This document shows positions 10,510 through 26,599 of a stretch of DNA of 64,000 nucleotides, in pieces. Position 1 is the first letter of the stretch. Each line of letters opens with the position of its first letter. This stretch comes from Mesostigma viride (Eukaryota > Streptophyta > Mesostigmatophyceae > Mesostigmatales > Mesostigmataceae): positions 812,036-876,035 of the forward strand of contig RPFO01000022.1 of the NCBI GenBank assembly GCA_009746045.1. Direction: 5' to 3'. The notes under the pieces were generated by a model. It was not told the DNA's origin. It worked only from the letters and a program-made list of their open reading frames with translations, and did not search any database. The position numbers were made by a program, and so were the translations under genes.

Positions 10510-10773
10510 CTGATGACCAAATGTGCTATTCAGAATGACAACATCTGTGATCCGTCAGATGATCTGGCCTGACGACTGGGGACTTGTAATCTGACGCGGG
10601 AAAACGCGTCAGTCGCACGAAATATGTGCCCCACTGTCAGATGCTCCTGGTGGACTGGGACCTATAAACCTAATTATCTGCCGGGTGGGCAGACGAAACG
10701 TCCTTTTATGGCCAAAAGTGCTGTTCAGCATTACAAAATCCGTGATCCATCACATTACGTGTGATTTCCAGGT

Positions 10774-10800
10774 GCCGCATTGATTAGATGTCAATGCGGC
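10774..10800. repeat. Perfect hairpin at the palindrome boundary
   Basis: GCCGCATTGA (10774-10783), a 7-nt loop, then its exact reverse complement (10791-10800). It starts at the first base where the right arm stops matching the left arm. Confidence 0.9.
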
Positions 10801-10892
10801 ATCAGTCAAATTATTCTAATTTACTTCTGTATCAGATGTAGAATATTTCTGCTATATAGTAATTTTCAGTCTAATTTCCATTAAAGCGCATT

Positions 10893-11655
10893 CTACCTAT
10901 GTAAGTCAGGATCTGACTTACATGTCCGGGGTCTCTGTCTCGCCAAAAAGGCAACAACCTGCGTACCAGGCCTGGCGTCTTTCAGGAACGTATAAAGACT
11001 GTTGACCCATTCCAGAGCCACTGTCGACTCCTGGGTGCACTTGTCAGAGGAAGTCTTTACAAAGTCTTTGCACTCGTTGAAAAGGGTGTTAATATCAGCC
11101 CTGAGTTTCTTGATCACTTTACCGAAGCTGAGAGCCAGCCCTCTACATAGCGATTCTGGTCTCCTGTGGACACTCTGCCGGTGGGGGGGCACCGGTGATG
11201 GCCAGAATGGGACACGCCCACTTGATGGCGTGGACAGCGAATTCGATGTCGATGCTCCCATCGGCGTGGATGGGGTAAACCCCCTTCACTTGTTTGAAGG
11301 CGTTGGCCAGCCTCTTCCCCTCGGTGCTGTTGGAGAACTTGGTGGGGTTGATGGTGCTGTCGTTTGTAAACACCTTGAGCAGGGTCTGCAGACAAACCTT
11401 ATTGCCCCCCAACACCTGGATGTTGCCAGGCTTTTGGGCGTTGGAAATCCAGGCTTTCGAACGCAAGATATGGACCCCACCAGCCACACCCATGGGCTCC
11501 ATGTAGTCTGAAGTCTCCATAGCCAGTGTGCAGAGCTCTTTGGTGGTTTGTGAAGTGAGAGAGTGTTTTTCACGTGGTAGAAACCCTTTTATGCGACTTT
11601 CTGGCGGAACAGAACTTGTGGAAAGGTGTATTTGTTTACCCCCGACCGGGACCAA
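10893..11655 (-). pseudogene. Unknown intron-less ORF with a frameshift in a G7 run
   Basis: The frame opens at ATG 11655 and reads about 155 protein-like residues (NKVCLQTLLKVFTND, GVYPIHADGSIDIEFAV) to about 11189. A run of seven G at 11183-11189 then shifts it, and the continuation (ALSFGKVIKKLRADINTLF) goes on to the stop at 10893. Joined length would be about 250 residues. It has no visible membrane helix and a charged alpha-helical C-terminal third. It does not resemble the host genes here, has no introns and sits next to the palindromic block, so a viral or mobile origin is possible. Family not recognised. The shift could be an assembly indel, decay or programmed slippage. Confidence 0.5.
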
Positions 11656-11864
11656 TTTCAGGGGCCTGCACAGTCAGCCATCTCCCCTAAAATCTCTAAG
11701 ATATTTGGTGGGTGGCTTATAAACTCCCATAGGGTGAAGAGACGCTTTTTACGCGTCAGAAAACGACAAAACGGACAGACAGGAAGCTTCTCTTTTTATC
11801 CTGGATGATCTGGACCGTGCAAAAATGTCGTAACCGTACGATGATCCTTGGAAGATCTGATACT

Positions 11865-12190
11865 GCCATGGTCCGACGAGACACTTTCGAATATCTAGTC
11901 AGGTTCTGACAAGATTCTGTGACTGTCAGAGATCTCTGTCAGACTTGTAACTGCCAGGTGGTCTGACCGTGCGATTTCGAAGATCTCGTCAGATTCTGAC
12001 CAGATTTGGTGACTGTCAGAGATATCTGTCAGATTTGTAACTGCCAGGTGGTCTGACCGTGCGATTTCGAAGATCTCGTCAGATTCTGACCAGATTTGGT
12101 GACTGTCAGAGATATCTGACAGATTTGTAATTGCATGTGGTCTGACGATGCAGGATATTGTAAGATTCTGTTCAGATTCTTTGAACTGTC
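11865..12190. repeat. 90-bp tandem repeat, about 3.6 copies
   Basis: The GGTCTGACCGTGCGATTTCG unit recurs at about 11871, 11961, 12051 and 12140 (periods 90, 90, 89). The outer units are more diverged than the central two. It is built of CAGATTYGT / TCTGACAG sub-motifs and lies between two minus-strand ORFs. Confidence 0.9.
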
Positions 12191-12370
12191 CTGGATTTTG
12201 TGCAGATATGGCCTAATTTCGTGCTGAGTCAGCCCAGTTTTCAAATTTGAACACTCCCCCCCTGCGTGTCGGGCGTGTAAAATAAAAAAATAGTGGTATT
12301 ATGACACACACTGAGTGCCGAAATAATGCTCACCGTCGCCGCCCTATCACCCCGCCTGGCCATCTGTGCA

Positions 12371-12682
12371 TCAAACGAACCGCCGCCAAGAGGAATGTGG
12401 GACCGTACCGTTTTCATAGTGGGAAAACAGCAACCTTACCCGAGACTGTTTGGGATCCACACGCTTGAGAGGGACAGGAAATTGAGCGGGCTTATTCGCC
12501 CCATGACTCACATAATTGCATTTGAAGAGCTCGACATCGCCGCAACAATGTCCCAGGTGCTGCTGGGTGAACATGTACCTCATGGGCTTGGAGTTAACGT
12601 CCATGGTCACACCGTCCCCGTCGGGCATCATCCGCCCAGAGCACCATGTCCACCTATACATGCTATTAAATTCGCTTGACAA
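12371..12682 (-). CDS. Orphan ORF, 103 codons
   Basis: Starts at ATG 12682. Composition is protein-like (MSSEFNSMYRWTWCSG, MRYMFTQQHLGHCCGDVELF) with two cysteine pairs and aromatic residues. An overlapping plus-strand ORF (12326-12679) is a plausible alternative; I prefer the minus frame because its residue mix is more natural and it shares orientation with its neighbours. No known domain seen. Confidence 0.3.
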   Translation of the reverse strand: MSSEFNSMYRWTWCSGRMMPDGDGVTMDVNSKPMRYMFTQQHLGHCCGDVELFKCNYVSHGANKPAQFPVPLKRVDPKQSRVRLLFSHYENGTVPHSSWRRFV

Positions 12683-12738
12683 AATTTATGAGTAATAGCT
12701 ATGAGGCTAATATAGCAATGAATTTAGAAGTAAGCCGG

Positions 12739-12924
12739 TCAAGCCTGGGCGGCCATTTCGGCCTTGATTGCTCTTTGCCGTTCAATGATACGCATATCCC
12801 TGCGCATGGCTTCAAGCCGCCGCGCATACGGGTCGCGGTTGTCTCGGGGGATCCCTTGCAACTGGTTGATCACATGATGACGGCCAAGCCCATCGCCAGC
12901 CGGGAACATTCGTTTTACTGGCAT
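12739..12924 (-). CDS. Small basic ORF, 61 codons
   Basis: Starts at ATG 12924 and ends in an arginine-rich, helix-forming tail (ARRLEAMRRDMRIIERQRA). A GRHHVINQLQG segment precedes it. It follows the same orientation as the two downstream ORFs. Too short for assignment; it may be the C-terminus of a broken gene. Confidence 0.3.
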   Translation of the reverse strand: MPVKRMFPAGDGLGRHHVINQLQGIPRDNRDPYARRLEAMRRDMRIIERQRAIKAEMAAQA

Positions 12925-14790
12925 GATACCTATATCACACCTACACTTTTTTTTGCTAGTGTGCCAGCATTAGAGTGCCAGCTGTCATACTTTGAAAAGC
13001 GGGCTGACAGAGGGCCGACAGGGGGTCGGGCCGGCCCGGGCTAGACACGGTTCAGGTAACCAAGCGTGTGTGTCTCACCTCCTGCTGGTTGACGTGTGTC
13101 AGGTACGTGGCGTAGCCAGCCTCCGCCGCTGCCTGGTTGCGATCGATCTCAACAATACCCTGCGCAGCGTGCACGGCATCGCATGGCACTGATTTCGAAA
13201 ATCATTAACACAATGCCAGGCATCCATACGCCACTCACAACATCATTCACAGTGTCACCCACACACCAACAAGAGAAAAATGGCGACCAAATGCAACAGG
13301 ACGATGAATTTTGAAGGAATCGACATGGGTTGGAAAAACTCTCAGGTGAGATGCGCCTTCTGCCTAAGAGTGGGAGGACCAGCATGTGGGGGGGTGTCTA
13401 GGTACAGCCGGAGAAATTGAGCCCAGCATAGACATTAGAACGGCCTGACGCATGATAACCCGAAGAAGCCCCTGAGCACTGCTGGCCTCTCTACCGAGAG
13501 ACACACAGCAGTTCCTCACTTGCCCCCATCCACTGCGCAGGGGAAGGATGCAATTAGGTGCAGTGTGTGGCTCGCATCTGACATACGCGCACTGCGGGAT
13601 TTAGCGCAGCAAAAATCAAGCCCCGTGGCCTTTCAGAAAGGCAAGTGACCCAAGGTCATCGAGGGGAGTGAAGGAGTAAACGCAGTACAGTACAGGGAGT
13701 ACAGTACTATACAGAGAAGCAGTAGACAGTTCTGTTACACGGACGTCGCGCTGTATAGCGTTCAGCAAAGGTGAGCGACTCATGCTTTGAGAGCGGGGGA
13801 AGCATAAAGGACAAGTTGATGCAGAATCTCATCAACAGAAAACGTTCACGTTTGCTTCCAATTTTATTCTTAGAGCCCAACAGCCTGAGAAGCCTCTGCC
13901 TCGCAAACCATGACATGCAACTCATGCTCCTGGCCATCCCCGGCTCACTATACGTTCACTGATTGCGTTCGCCAGATTCTTATTAGGCGCTTTCACGAAT
14001 TGCTTCTACCCGAGGTGCTCACACCACCCACCACCCACAAAGTGCTTTTGCCTGATGCTTATCAGGTTCCTCTACCAGGTGCTTCTACTGCGGTCGCCAC
14101 CCCACCCACCTTGCACAGACTGGGGATCACGCCCACCTCCTCCTCGCGGTGGTAGCCTCGATGGCCACTGCCCGTGAAGTCTGCGCAGATCACAGTTCAC
14201 ACAGGACACAGAACACAAAGAACAGACACAGACTAAGAGATGGAAGACATATGAACCCTTTCGCATCAACAAATGACGCAGTTTGGCGCTCCTCGTGCTA
14301 GCGCCCTACTAATAAACAGTAAGCCACAGGAGAGTCGTGAATAGACATGTGGGAATGGAGCCAAACAGGGTGCACTCAATCAAACACGCTCCTGAAACCC
14401 CCAGCTGTCCACTTCCCCACTCCTGCGATTTCCCATTCACATTCTCTGCACATGCCATGCCTGTGCATATCCCAATACCCGCTACTGATTATGTGTCGCT
14501 GGATGGCTTTTCCATGCCCCCGCCCCCCCCCTCACCCCCACCCCCACGCAAGATATTTTTTCCCACATGGAAGGACCTATCTATCTGCAGCCTGCTTGTA
14601 AGACATCATCCGGCTCAGTATCGCGACTAGCACAGACAAAGGCCTTCTGGCATGAACTACAACCTTGAATCTGCGTCCTTGCAAGGTCAAGCCTTTGCTG
14701 GTTGCATTACCATTGTGGCTTTAAAAAAAATCACACACACTTGCCGCCGCACGGCCAAGCACCATGACGAAGCCTGTAGGAGAAAAAATG
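12925..14790. other. No recognisable gene
   Basis: Short ORFs only. There are CAGTACAGTACA repeats at about 13683-13715. The missing C-terminal exon of the GSTCD-like gene could lie here, but I could not locate it. Confidence 0.5.
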
Positions 14791-14831
14791 ACGCAGCATG
14801 CCCGCACGCCGTTGCACCCACGCGCACGCAC

Positions 14832-15717
14832 CAGCACATCGTGCGATGGCCGCATACTCGGCGGCGCTGAGCTGCCGCCGCAGCCAGGCGGATCGAGGGA
14901 AGGAGAGGACCGGGGAGGGAGGGGATGATGCGGACACAGGTGATGCCGCTTCCCCTTGGATCTGTTGGTTGGCCAGGGACGCCCCCCTGTCCCTCCATGG
15001 CGTGACTTTGCCCACATCGTCAAGCCCAGCGTCCCGGCCCACCTCTGCATTACCACCTGGCAACCGCTCCGTGGCCAGCCCATGCCATGGTTCGCCCAAA
15101 AGTATGCCATCCGACGAGAGACTACCCTCCTGGGCTTGCTTGGCAGAGCCAGCCTGCTTCACGGTATTCCCACAGCCGTCACGGGCCTCGCTCTGGCCCT
15201 GCGTGGCAACCTCATCTCCCGTTAGAGCACCGCTGCCCTCCTTTCGTGAGGGGACCATTCGAAGACCATCCATTCTACTACCATCCGTTCTGAGACCCTC
15301 TGCCTTAAAACCGACCCCCGTCGCGAGCGGTGCCGTGCCCTCCCTGACCATGGCCTGGTCTTTACTAGCAACCGCGCCTGCCCCCCCGCCGTCCCTCGTG
15401 ACCTCATTCCTCCTGCTCCCACGCGCCGTGCCTCCCTTTCCTGTGCCCTGATGCACCAGCCCCCGCTCCTCGCTGACCCCGTGCGTGAGCCCCGTGCGCA
15501 GAAGGTCCCTCCGGCTCGTGCCGAGGGGCAGGATCTTGCCAAGGCAGCAGGGTGAGAGGATGTAGTGGGCCCCCTGCCGCAGCGCAGCGAGCTGGGCGAG
15601 ATCTGACGCGCGCCCGCACGTGTGGAGGCCGAGTGCAGCAGCAAAGGGCTCGCGGAACTGCTCGATGCGCGCCGTAACGCCGCGCACGTTGGTCAGCCCA
15701 GCGGCTTCGCACCTGTA

Positions 15718-15751
<34 letters not shown>

Positions 15752-15821
15752 CGTGTGTGAGTAGAAGTGTGTGTGTGTGTGTGTGTGTGCGCGTGTGTGT
15801 GCGCGCGCGAGTGTGCGTGTG

Positions 15822-15883
<62 letters not shown>

Positions 15884-15909
15884 CGTGTGTGTGCGGGGGG
15901 GGGGGGGGG

Positions 15910-15960
<51 letters not shown>

Positions 15961-18900
15961 GACCTGCCACAAAAACACCCCACATACTCGGTAAGCCACT
16001 TCGTACCCAGAAAGCAGCAAGGGGAAGCGACCTTGGCCAGGTTGAACCAGACAGCGTCTATCCACATTCCACCCCACCCCACCCTATCCCCCGAGATCCA
16101 TCATCCCACAGGGCTCAGGGCTCAGGGCTCAGGGCTCAGGGCTCAGGGCTCAGGGCTCAGGGCTCAGGGCTCAGGGCTCAGGGCTCAGGGCTCAGGGCTC
16201 AGGGCTCAGGGATCAGGCTTCAGGGATCAGGCTTCAGGGATCAGGGATCAAGGGCTCAGGGATCAAGGGTTGGGGGATTGGAGTTGAGGACCCATGGCCA
16301 CCGCTTCTCTGATCGCCCCCCTCACATGCGCCGATAGCCCCCTTCGTGGCTTGATAAAAGCATTTGGGGGCACAAGCAGCATGCTTATTAAGAAGTATGC
16401 ATGTAAGAAAGCATGCAGATGATGTCGTGTTTGCCAATAGCATGCAAAGACCCAGTGGCCCATCTTGGTCCCCTCCACACTCGTTCTCAGCACCTGCTCT
16501 GCTGTTCACGATGCGATGCCGACGGCAGCGGGCTGAGGCCAAGCAGGCCCACATCGGCGCACCCAGGGCAATGCACGCGCCTACATCAAGCGACAGCCAC
16601 TCCCCCCTACTAGCGCGAACACTCGAGGTAATAGGCCACCCCGCCATATCTATGTTTAATCTCTGTCTCACCTTTGGATCAGCAATTCCACCGCACGGGG
16701 CTTCATATCCACGCACACAAACTGCAGGTGGGGGAAGGCGGCGGCCAGGGGCAGGCCCAGGTTGCCTGTCCCAGACCCAAAGTCCACCACGGTCGCGCCG
16801 GGTGGCAGGTCGAGAGCATCCAGTATGGCATGGAAGCTCTCCACCTGCAGGTACTTGCGGAGCGCTCGCTTCCCGTTCACGCCGGCTGAGCAACGGCCCT
16901 GCAGCGACGAGCCGTCGACTAGGCCCATCCGCCCCATCGGCTCCACGCTTGTTCGTCGCATGACCCGGTCGCTATGGTTGGTTTGCAAGGCTTTCCCACT
17001 GACCTCAGGTGATAATCCTGAAGCTGGTTCACCCTCCTGGGCCGACTCGGCTTTAGCCTGGGCCGATGGGGGCTGAACTGGTGGCAAAAAGCTCTGGCAT
17101 TCGTCAACCCCTTTTCTTCCCTTTGCCCCCCGCTGCGCTGCTACCTCAGTTTCGTCCTGCCCCATGCTGGGGTGGGCGGCGTCTGGAATCAGGCCCCACG
17201 CCAGGCCCCTGTTGCCCGTCCCTGTCGCACACGGCTCCCTGTACTGGTGTGCAGAGAGGTGGGGAGGGGCGGACGGTGATCGGCCGTGTGACAGAAAATG
17301 CGTGGGAAGGCCATTCCTTGGGTGTGTGGATGCCGTTTGTTATGTACTGAATCATGTGCACTGGAAGTTGCCGCGTGCAGGGAAGCAGGGTTGCAGGCAG
17401 GGCCACAAGCAGAGCAGCGCAGCTGTCCCAGGGCAGGGATGCCAGAAGTGGATAGAGTGGACTACGATCAGGCACCGAAGAGGCCGCAAAGTGCCATATG
17501 TATCCCAAAGGGTTTTAGATGGTTGCGGGAAGGGAGGTAGCCAGTATCCGACTGAGCTCGACAAGGCGTTTGGTGGCTGCCTGTCCACCAGCCGATTGTC
17601 CCTGAAGGGTGCCATGGACAACAACCAAGTCAAACTTCGTTTCATGTGCCCTGGCATGTCAAGCATCGATTCATGCACCCATGCCCGCACATGTGCACTC
17701 GAGTGTGGATGCGTGCGCACGCTCTCCGCCCCTTATCCGCGTGTGTATGCTTTTACGCGTAGGAGACGGCAATTCACGCACTGGTGCATGCAGATGGAGT
17801 GGATGTATGTGGGATGATGTGCGATCTAGCGTGCATGCAGTTGCATGTGCGTGTGCCTAAGCTACCGCCATGCACGTGGGGGGGACACCTGCCTCCTGCA
17901 AACTTCCACTTCGGGACAAGCAGGCGGGCAGATTCCAGCTACCACACGGCAAAAGAGTTTAGCCCACGGTGCCGGACAGAACGCCCTCCCCACCCTGCCT
18001 TCGAGTCCCCCCACCATGCCCCCAAGGCCCCACCACTGCCCCCAAGGCCCTACCAACATGGCCCAAGCCCCCCCCACCATGCCCGACACCCCCACCCTGC
18101 CCCCAAGTCCCGCGCGTCCTTACCTGCAACAAGACCCATGCCTTCACGCGCTCCAGGGCCTCCCCCTCCTCCACCCCACCCGCGTCGTCTCCCTCCTCCT
18201 GGGCATCCTCCTCATCCTCGTCCCAGTCATCCCCATCCGCCTGGGTGACCTTTCCACCCACATCTTGCTGCCGCTGGTGTGCGCTTGCACCGTTGTGGGG
18301 TGACAATGATGGCTCTACCTCGCCCTTCACACCAACAAGGGTTGCCTTGGTGGCTAGCCCACTGCCGTCCGCATCAGCAATGGACGATTGGTTCGGCGGT
18401 GGAGATATTTTTAGCAGCAGCCGCGCCACACGCGCCCGTTGCCTCCGCAGCATGCGGTCATGCCGGGACCGCGGGGGGGGGGCGCGCACCGCCGGCCTGG
18501 GGCCCTCAGAGTCCAGCCCGCCCCCAGGAAACGCAGGGACATTCTTTCGCCGCCCGCTGACGTACGCGGGCGAGAACGAGGGCCCCTGCTCGCGTGGGTC
18601 GTTGTCGAACCAGGGGGGAGGTATGGCCGATGCATCCGCGGCCTTCTCATCCCTCAGGTCCAGCGCAGCGAGCACGAGGGCCACAGATTTCAGGGCCAAG
18701 CTGGCCCTACCGGCCACGAGGTGGTGATGCCCCACTAGCCGCGGTTCAGGTAGGGGAATGGGGAGGGGGGCGGCACGGCGCATGCGGGATGTCTCTTCAA
18801 TCCCAGCCTTGCGGTGCCACCGGACGGGCAGCCGCGGCGGGCCGTTCACGGATACCAGCGGCTGGGCGTGACGGTGTGCAGGTGCTATCATGAGAGGCGG

Positions 18901-19017
18901 TTTCCATCGATGATACATCTGGGGTGGATAATGGGCGGGGCACGAGGGGGCGCTAAAAAAAGTGGCAGCCAGTGCGGGCAGACGCCCAGCCATCCCCATG
19001 TCAGCCGCTCCCGCCAT
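14832..19017 (-). CDS. GSTCD-like SAM-dependent methyltransferase-fold protein (multi-exon)
   Basis: Three exons can be read. The first runs from about 19017 to 18124 (donor CAG|GTAAGG, phase 0) and contains an arginine-rich segment ([15 protein letters not shown]) and an acidic stretch. The second is within about 17165-16672 and carries the class I methyltransferase motif [17 protein letters not shown] followed by the acidic motif II VCVDMKP. The third is 15712-14832, with an AG|G codon split across the 16671-15713 intron. It continues CEAAGLTNV and then [12 protein letters not shown] and LSPCCLGKI, the signature of the GSTCD family. It ends [10 protein letters not shown] with a GTGCGT donor, where homologues continue with Asp. 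The substrate of this family is not settled. The first-to-second exon junction phase does not fit directly, so one small exon is missing; the C-terminal exon was also not found. GC-rich codon use. Confidence 0.72.
15713..15959. repeat. (GT)n, G-run and (GA)n compound microsatellite in an intron
   Basis: (GT)n with GC variants from 15718 to about 15893, a G-run to 15911, then (GA)n to about 15959. On the gene strand (minus) this reads (TC)n, C-run, (CA)n directly into the acceptor at 15713, so it takes the place of the polypyrimidine tract. Confidence 0.95.
16110..16262. repeat. (GGGCTCA)n minisatellite in the same intron
   Basis: About 14 perfect 7-bp units, followed by GGGATCA / GGCTTCA variants to about 16262. 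It lies inside the GSTCD-like gene intron 15713-16671. Confidence 0.95.
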
Positions 19018-21040
19018 CGGGCAAAGTGACCCAGCAAAAACTAGTCAGTGCTGTTTTCTTCGCTGATGCTGGATTTTTTCCTGATGGTGCTGGGCTCTCC
19101 GGAATGGCACAAAACAGGGCATCAGGGACTAGCACGCACGCCAGAGCTGCATGCCACCGCATGTGGGCGGACTCCGTCTGGCTTGGTGGGTCGAGGTCAC
19201 GCCGCGGCATCCATCTCTAGCAGGCATGCTTCTCAGGGGCATGCTTCAGTCATCACGTCAGCGCGTGGGGCCGCGTGTACAGTAAAAACTATGGTATCCT
19301 GGGTTTGGTGCCACCACAGATGATTTGGTTACGGTGCCACCGTAACGCCGAAAGCTGTTTTCCCTTCCCACGTGGGCGGACCCTGTGAGCGTGGTAAGAT
19401 GCCAGCAAGGGGTGCCAGCAATAGGGGGGGTAGCAGCACATCAATTGTCGCAACAGCAGGAAGGGGAAGCACAAAAACGCAGGAACAAGGTTAAGTGTTT
19501 CTTTCTCAGATCAAAGTTGGACTTGCGGGGAAGAGATGGGACAGGGCGACCAGACACCGATCTATTCATGGGTACGATAACAAGCAGGAGATGGCCCGTT
19601 GAGGTAGCACAGACAAATTGAATATAGCGACGCTACTGCCAAGGCGTTTCTTGGAGATAACGATAACGGATGTAGTCCAGCCCTTGAGCGCCTGCGTCCA
19701 AAGAGAGTCTCCGCATGAAGCTACACTAACAACGTGCCATAACGCTCTTAAACTTGCAATGCACGCTGCGCGTTCAGTTTACGAACTATGAAGTATTACC
19801 CGCATGGACAACAGCAGTTTGCTTCTTGCTGCCGATTAAGGTTCCTTCCCAGTGTAAGGATGTCCTTCAAAACCGCCTACCACGCCACGCACTGCTTCTT
19901 CTACTCTACCGCAACTCCCGCCCCCTGTGGTAAACGTAACCAATGCGCCAACGCTGCCTGAATAGCAGCTCATCTTGAATTTGCATGATTGGATGATAAT
20001 TGTATCGTTCCGGAAGTACCCTATAAAATAACGATTATTCAACGTATGTCATGTTAGCATAATGAAATGGTGGGGGCTCTTTGTCAACTATTCCACACAA
20101 TCTCCTCTCTCAGCGATAACGTTGACGCCACTCGCTGTAGACTGGGAGTGCTGTAGGGTGCATTTGGCATGGCTGCGCTACTTACCAACAAATTTGACTC
20201 CCTATGTTTTCTACTGCGAACGCAAATGCAGCTCTTACTTAGCCTGCTTGCATTCACGTGTTAGTGTGAGTGCAGGCATCTACTGCGGCGATACACGAGC
20301 ATTTGCTATCACGGAACAGCTGTGCAGTCTTTTTGTAACCACAATTCGACCTTATATTCCTACAAGAAGCCGCGAGAATGACGCAGAACCAGGGCACATG
20401 CGCACGCCGATCACAACTCACTATTTGGCTGGAATAGACGGATGCGGACATACTTTCGCGGAATTTGTTTCCTATGACTATACTAAGCAGCGCTTTTTGT
20501 AAAACACGGGGCTTATTTAATGTCAGCTAGCCCCCGCCGTGCACACGATGTACATTTTCCTTATTTACCTATTCTTCTTCCATATCCTCTGGCGAATTTT
20601 TTTCGGGGAAATGGGTATATTTAATTATCCAGTTGTTGTTGTTGTTGTTGTGTCCCACGCCGCCCAAGGGCAGCAGAGAATCTATAGATTATCCAATTAT
20701 AGACCAGAGAGGTGAAATGGGAAATGAGTATCAGCGAATCCGAAATTGAAGGTGGTCACACCCCGGTGTGAAGGTGACAGGTGAAGGGGTTGATACACTG
20801 TACAGTACAGTACAGTACAGGGGCGCTGTACAGTAGGGCGCGTTATGTGACCAGGGAATCCAGTGGACCTGAGTCCATAAGCCTTGGGGCAGAATGGTAA
20901 ATTCCTGGTTACGGCCCATTACTGTACAGAATCCCCCCCGGGCCCCGTGCATCTTGCCGCACGCAGGCCTGCAATAAGGGTCCCGGTGGTATCCTGAGAG
21001 GTTCCAGAACACTCTGTACATCAGCCAGCCTTTGTACTGT
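19018..21040. other. No confident gene; satellite and palindrome patches
   Basis: (GTT)n at 20633-20651 and (GTACA)n-type repeats at about 20795-20835. A 146-codon ORF at 20062-20502 (plus) has no recognisable domain and is not supported by splice sites or context. Confidence 0.5.
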
Positions 21041-21049
21041 ACTGTACAG

Positions 21050-21159
21050 TACAGTACCATCAGTGTCAGCCAGCACGCATAGCGCCGCGCCGACAGCGCC
21101 GGTCTACGGAGCACTCGCGCAGCAGAGATTTGGAAACGGCCGAGGGCCCTGAACAGCAT
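21050..21159 (-). CDS. Possible first exon of a mitochondrial-type protein
   Basis: The frame from ATG 21159 begins MLFRALGRFQISAARVLRR, rich in arginine, serine and alanine and free of acidic residues for about 34 codons, as in a mitochondrial presequence. It then runs into a TACTGTACTGTACAG repeat. It would be divergent from PDE6D (start 21732) with about 570 bp between the starts. No downstream exon was found, so this rests on composition only. Confidence 0.3.
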
Positions 21160-21731
21160 GACACCACTGACACAGGTACTAAGCGCTGGGGATGCCTTAG
21201 CTGCACCAAAGTATGGTTGGAAGGCCGTGCCAAGCGCAAATTTAATTGGCTAACAGCTACACATTCACTGATTCAGGTAAGTTTCGAAAGTTCAAAACGC
21301 CACAAGTGGCTTCATGCAAAAACATTAATCGAATCACTGGCGGATATGATTGTCGCATTGATGGCGGGCACTAACAGCAACGCCATGCGGGTTCGGGACG
21401 CATGATGCAATGCACTTTCCCACGGTTCTCCAGCCATAACTACATTACGCAAGTCCGTGATCACGTGTAGCAATTGGTGTGTTGCGGCGCGTGTCTAGGA
21501 ACTAGAGTGAGAGTGAGCCGATCACACGGCACTGCGGTTGCATTCCCGATTCCCCCTGTGAATCGCCACTTTGCAAGAGAATTTGGTTGACCATAATTGG
21601 CCGTTTTCTGATATACGGGGCCACTTAGTCGAGTTCCATAGCTAAGCGAGGCGTTCCTGTGGTTGGATTACACAATGCTGGCAACAAGCGTCAATTAAGA
21701 ACGTAATACATCTTCGGTTAACGCGTAACGA

Positions 21732-26590
<4,859 letters not shown>

Positions 26591-26599
26591 TTGGAAAGG

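Larger units (their letters stand above)
7667..10773 (-). repeat. Inverted repeat 2, right arm, interrupted
   Basis: Reverse complement of 6019-7340, split after 7977 by the insertion 7978-9751. It ends at 10773, where a perfect 10-bp-stem hairpin begins. The arm carries reverse copies of the small ORF and the MYND ORF. Confidence 0.93.

Noticed and set aside
12326-12679. 117-codon plus ORF
   Set aside because: Overlaps the minus ORF 12682-12371, which looks more protein-like and matches neighbour orientation; not certain.
14731-16077. 448-codon minus ORF with long His-Thr and Ser-Leu runs
   Set aside because: Only the part from 15712 down is an exon; the upstream repeats are intron microsatellite read through in frame.
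15622-16337. Plus-strand Cys-Val / Arg-Glu / Gly-Ser-Gly-Leu-Arg repeat ORFs
   Set aside because: Translations of (GT)n, (GA)n and (GGGCTCA)n in a GSTCD-like gene intron, antisense to the exons.
20062-20502. 146-codon plus ORF
   Set aside because: No recognisable domain, no splice or context support; cysteine-scattered composition looks random.
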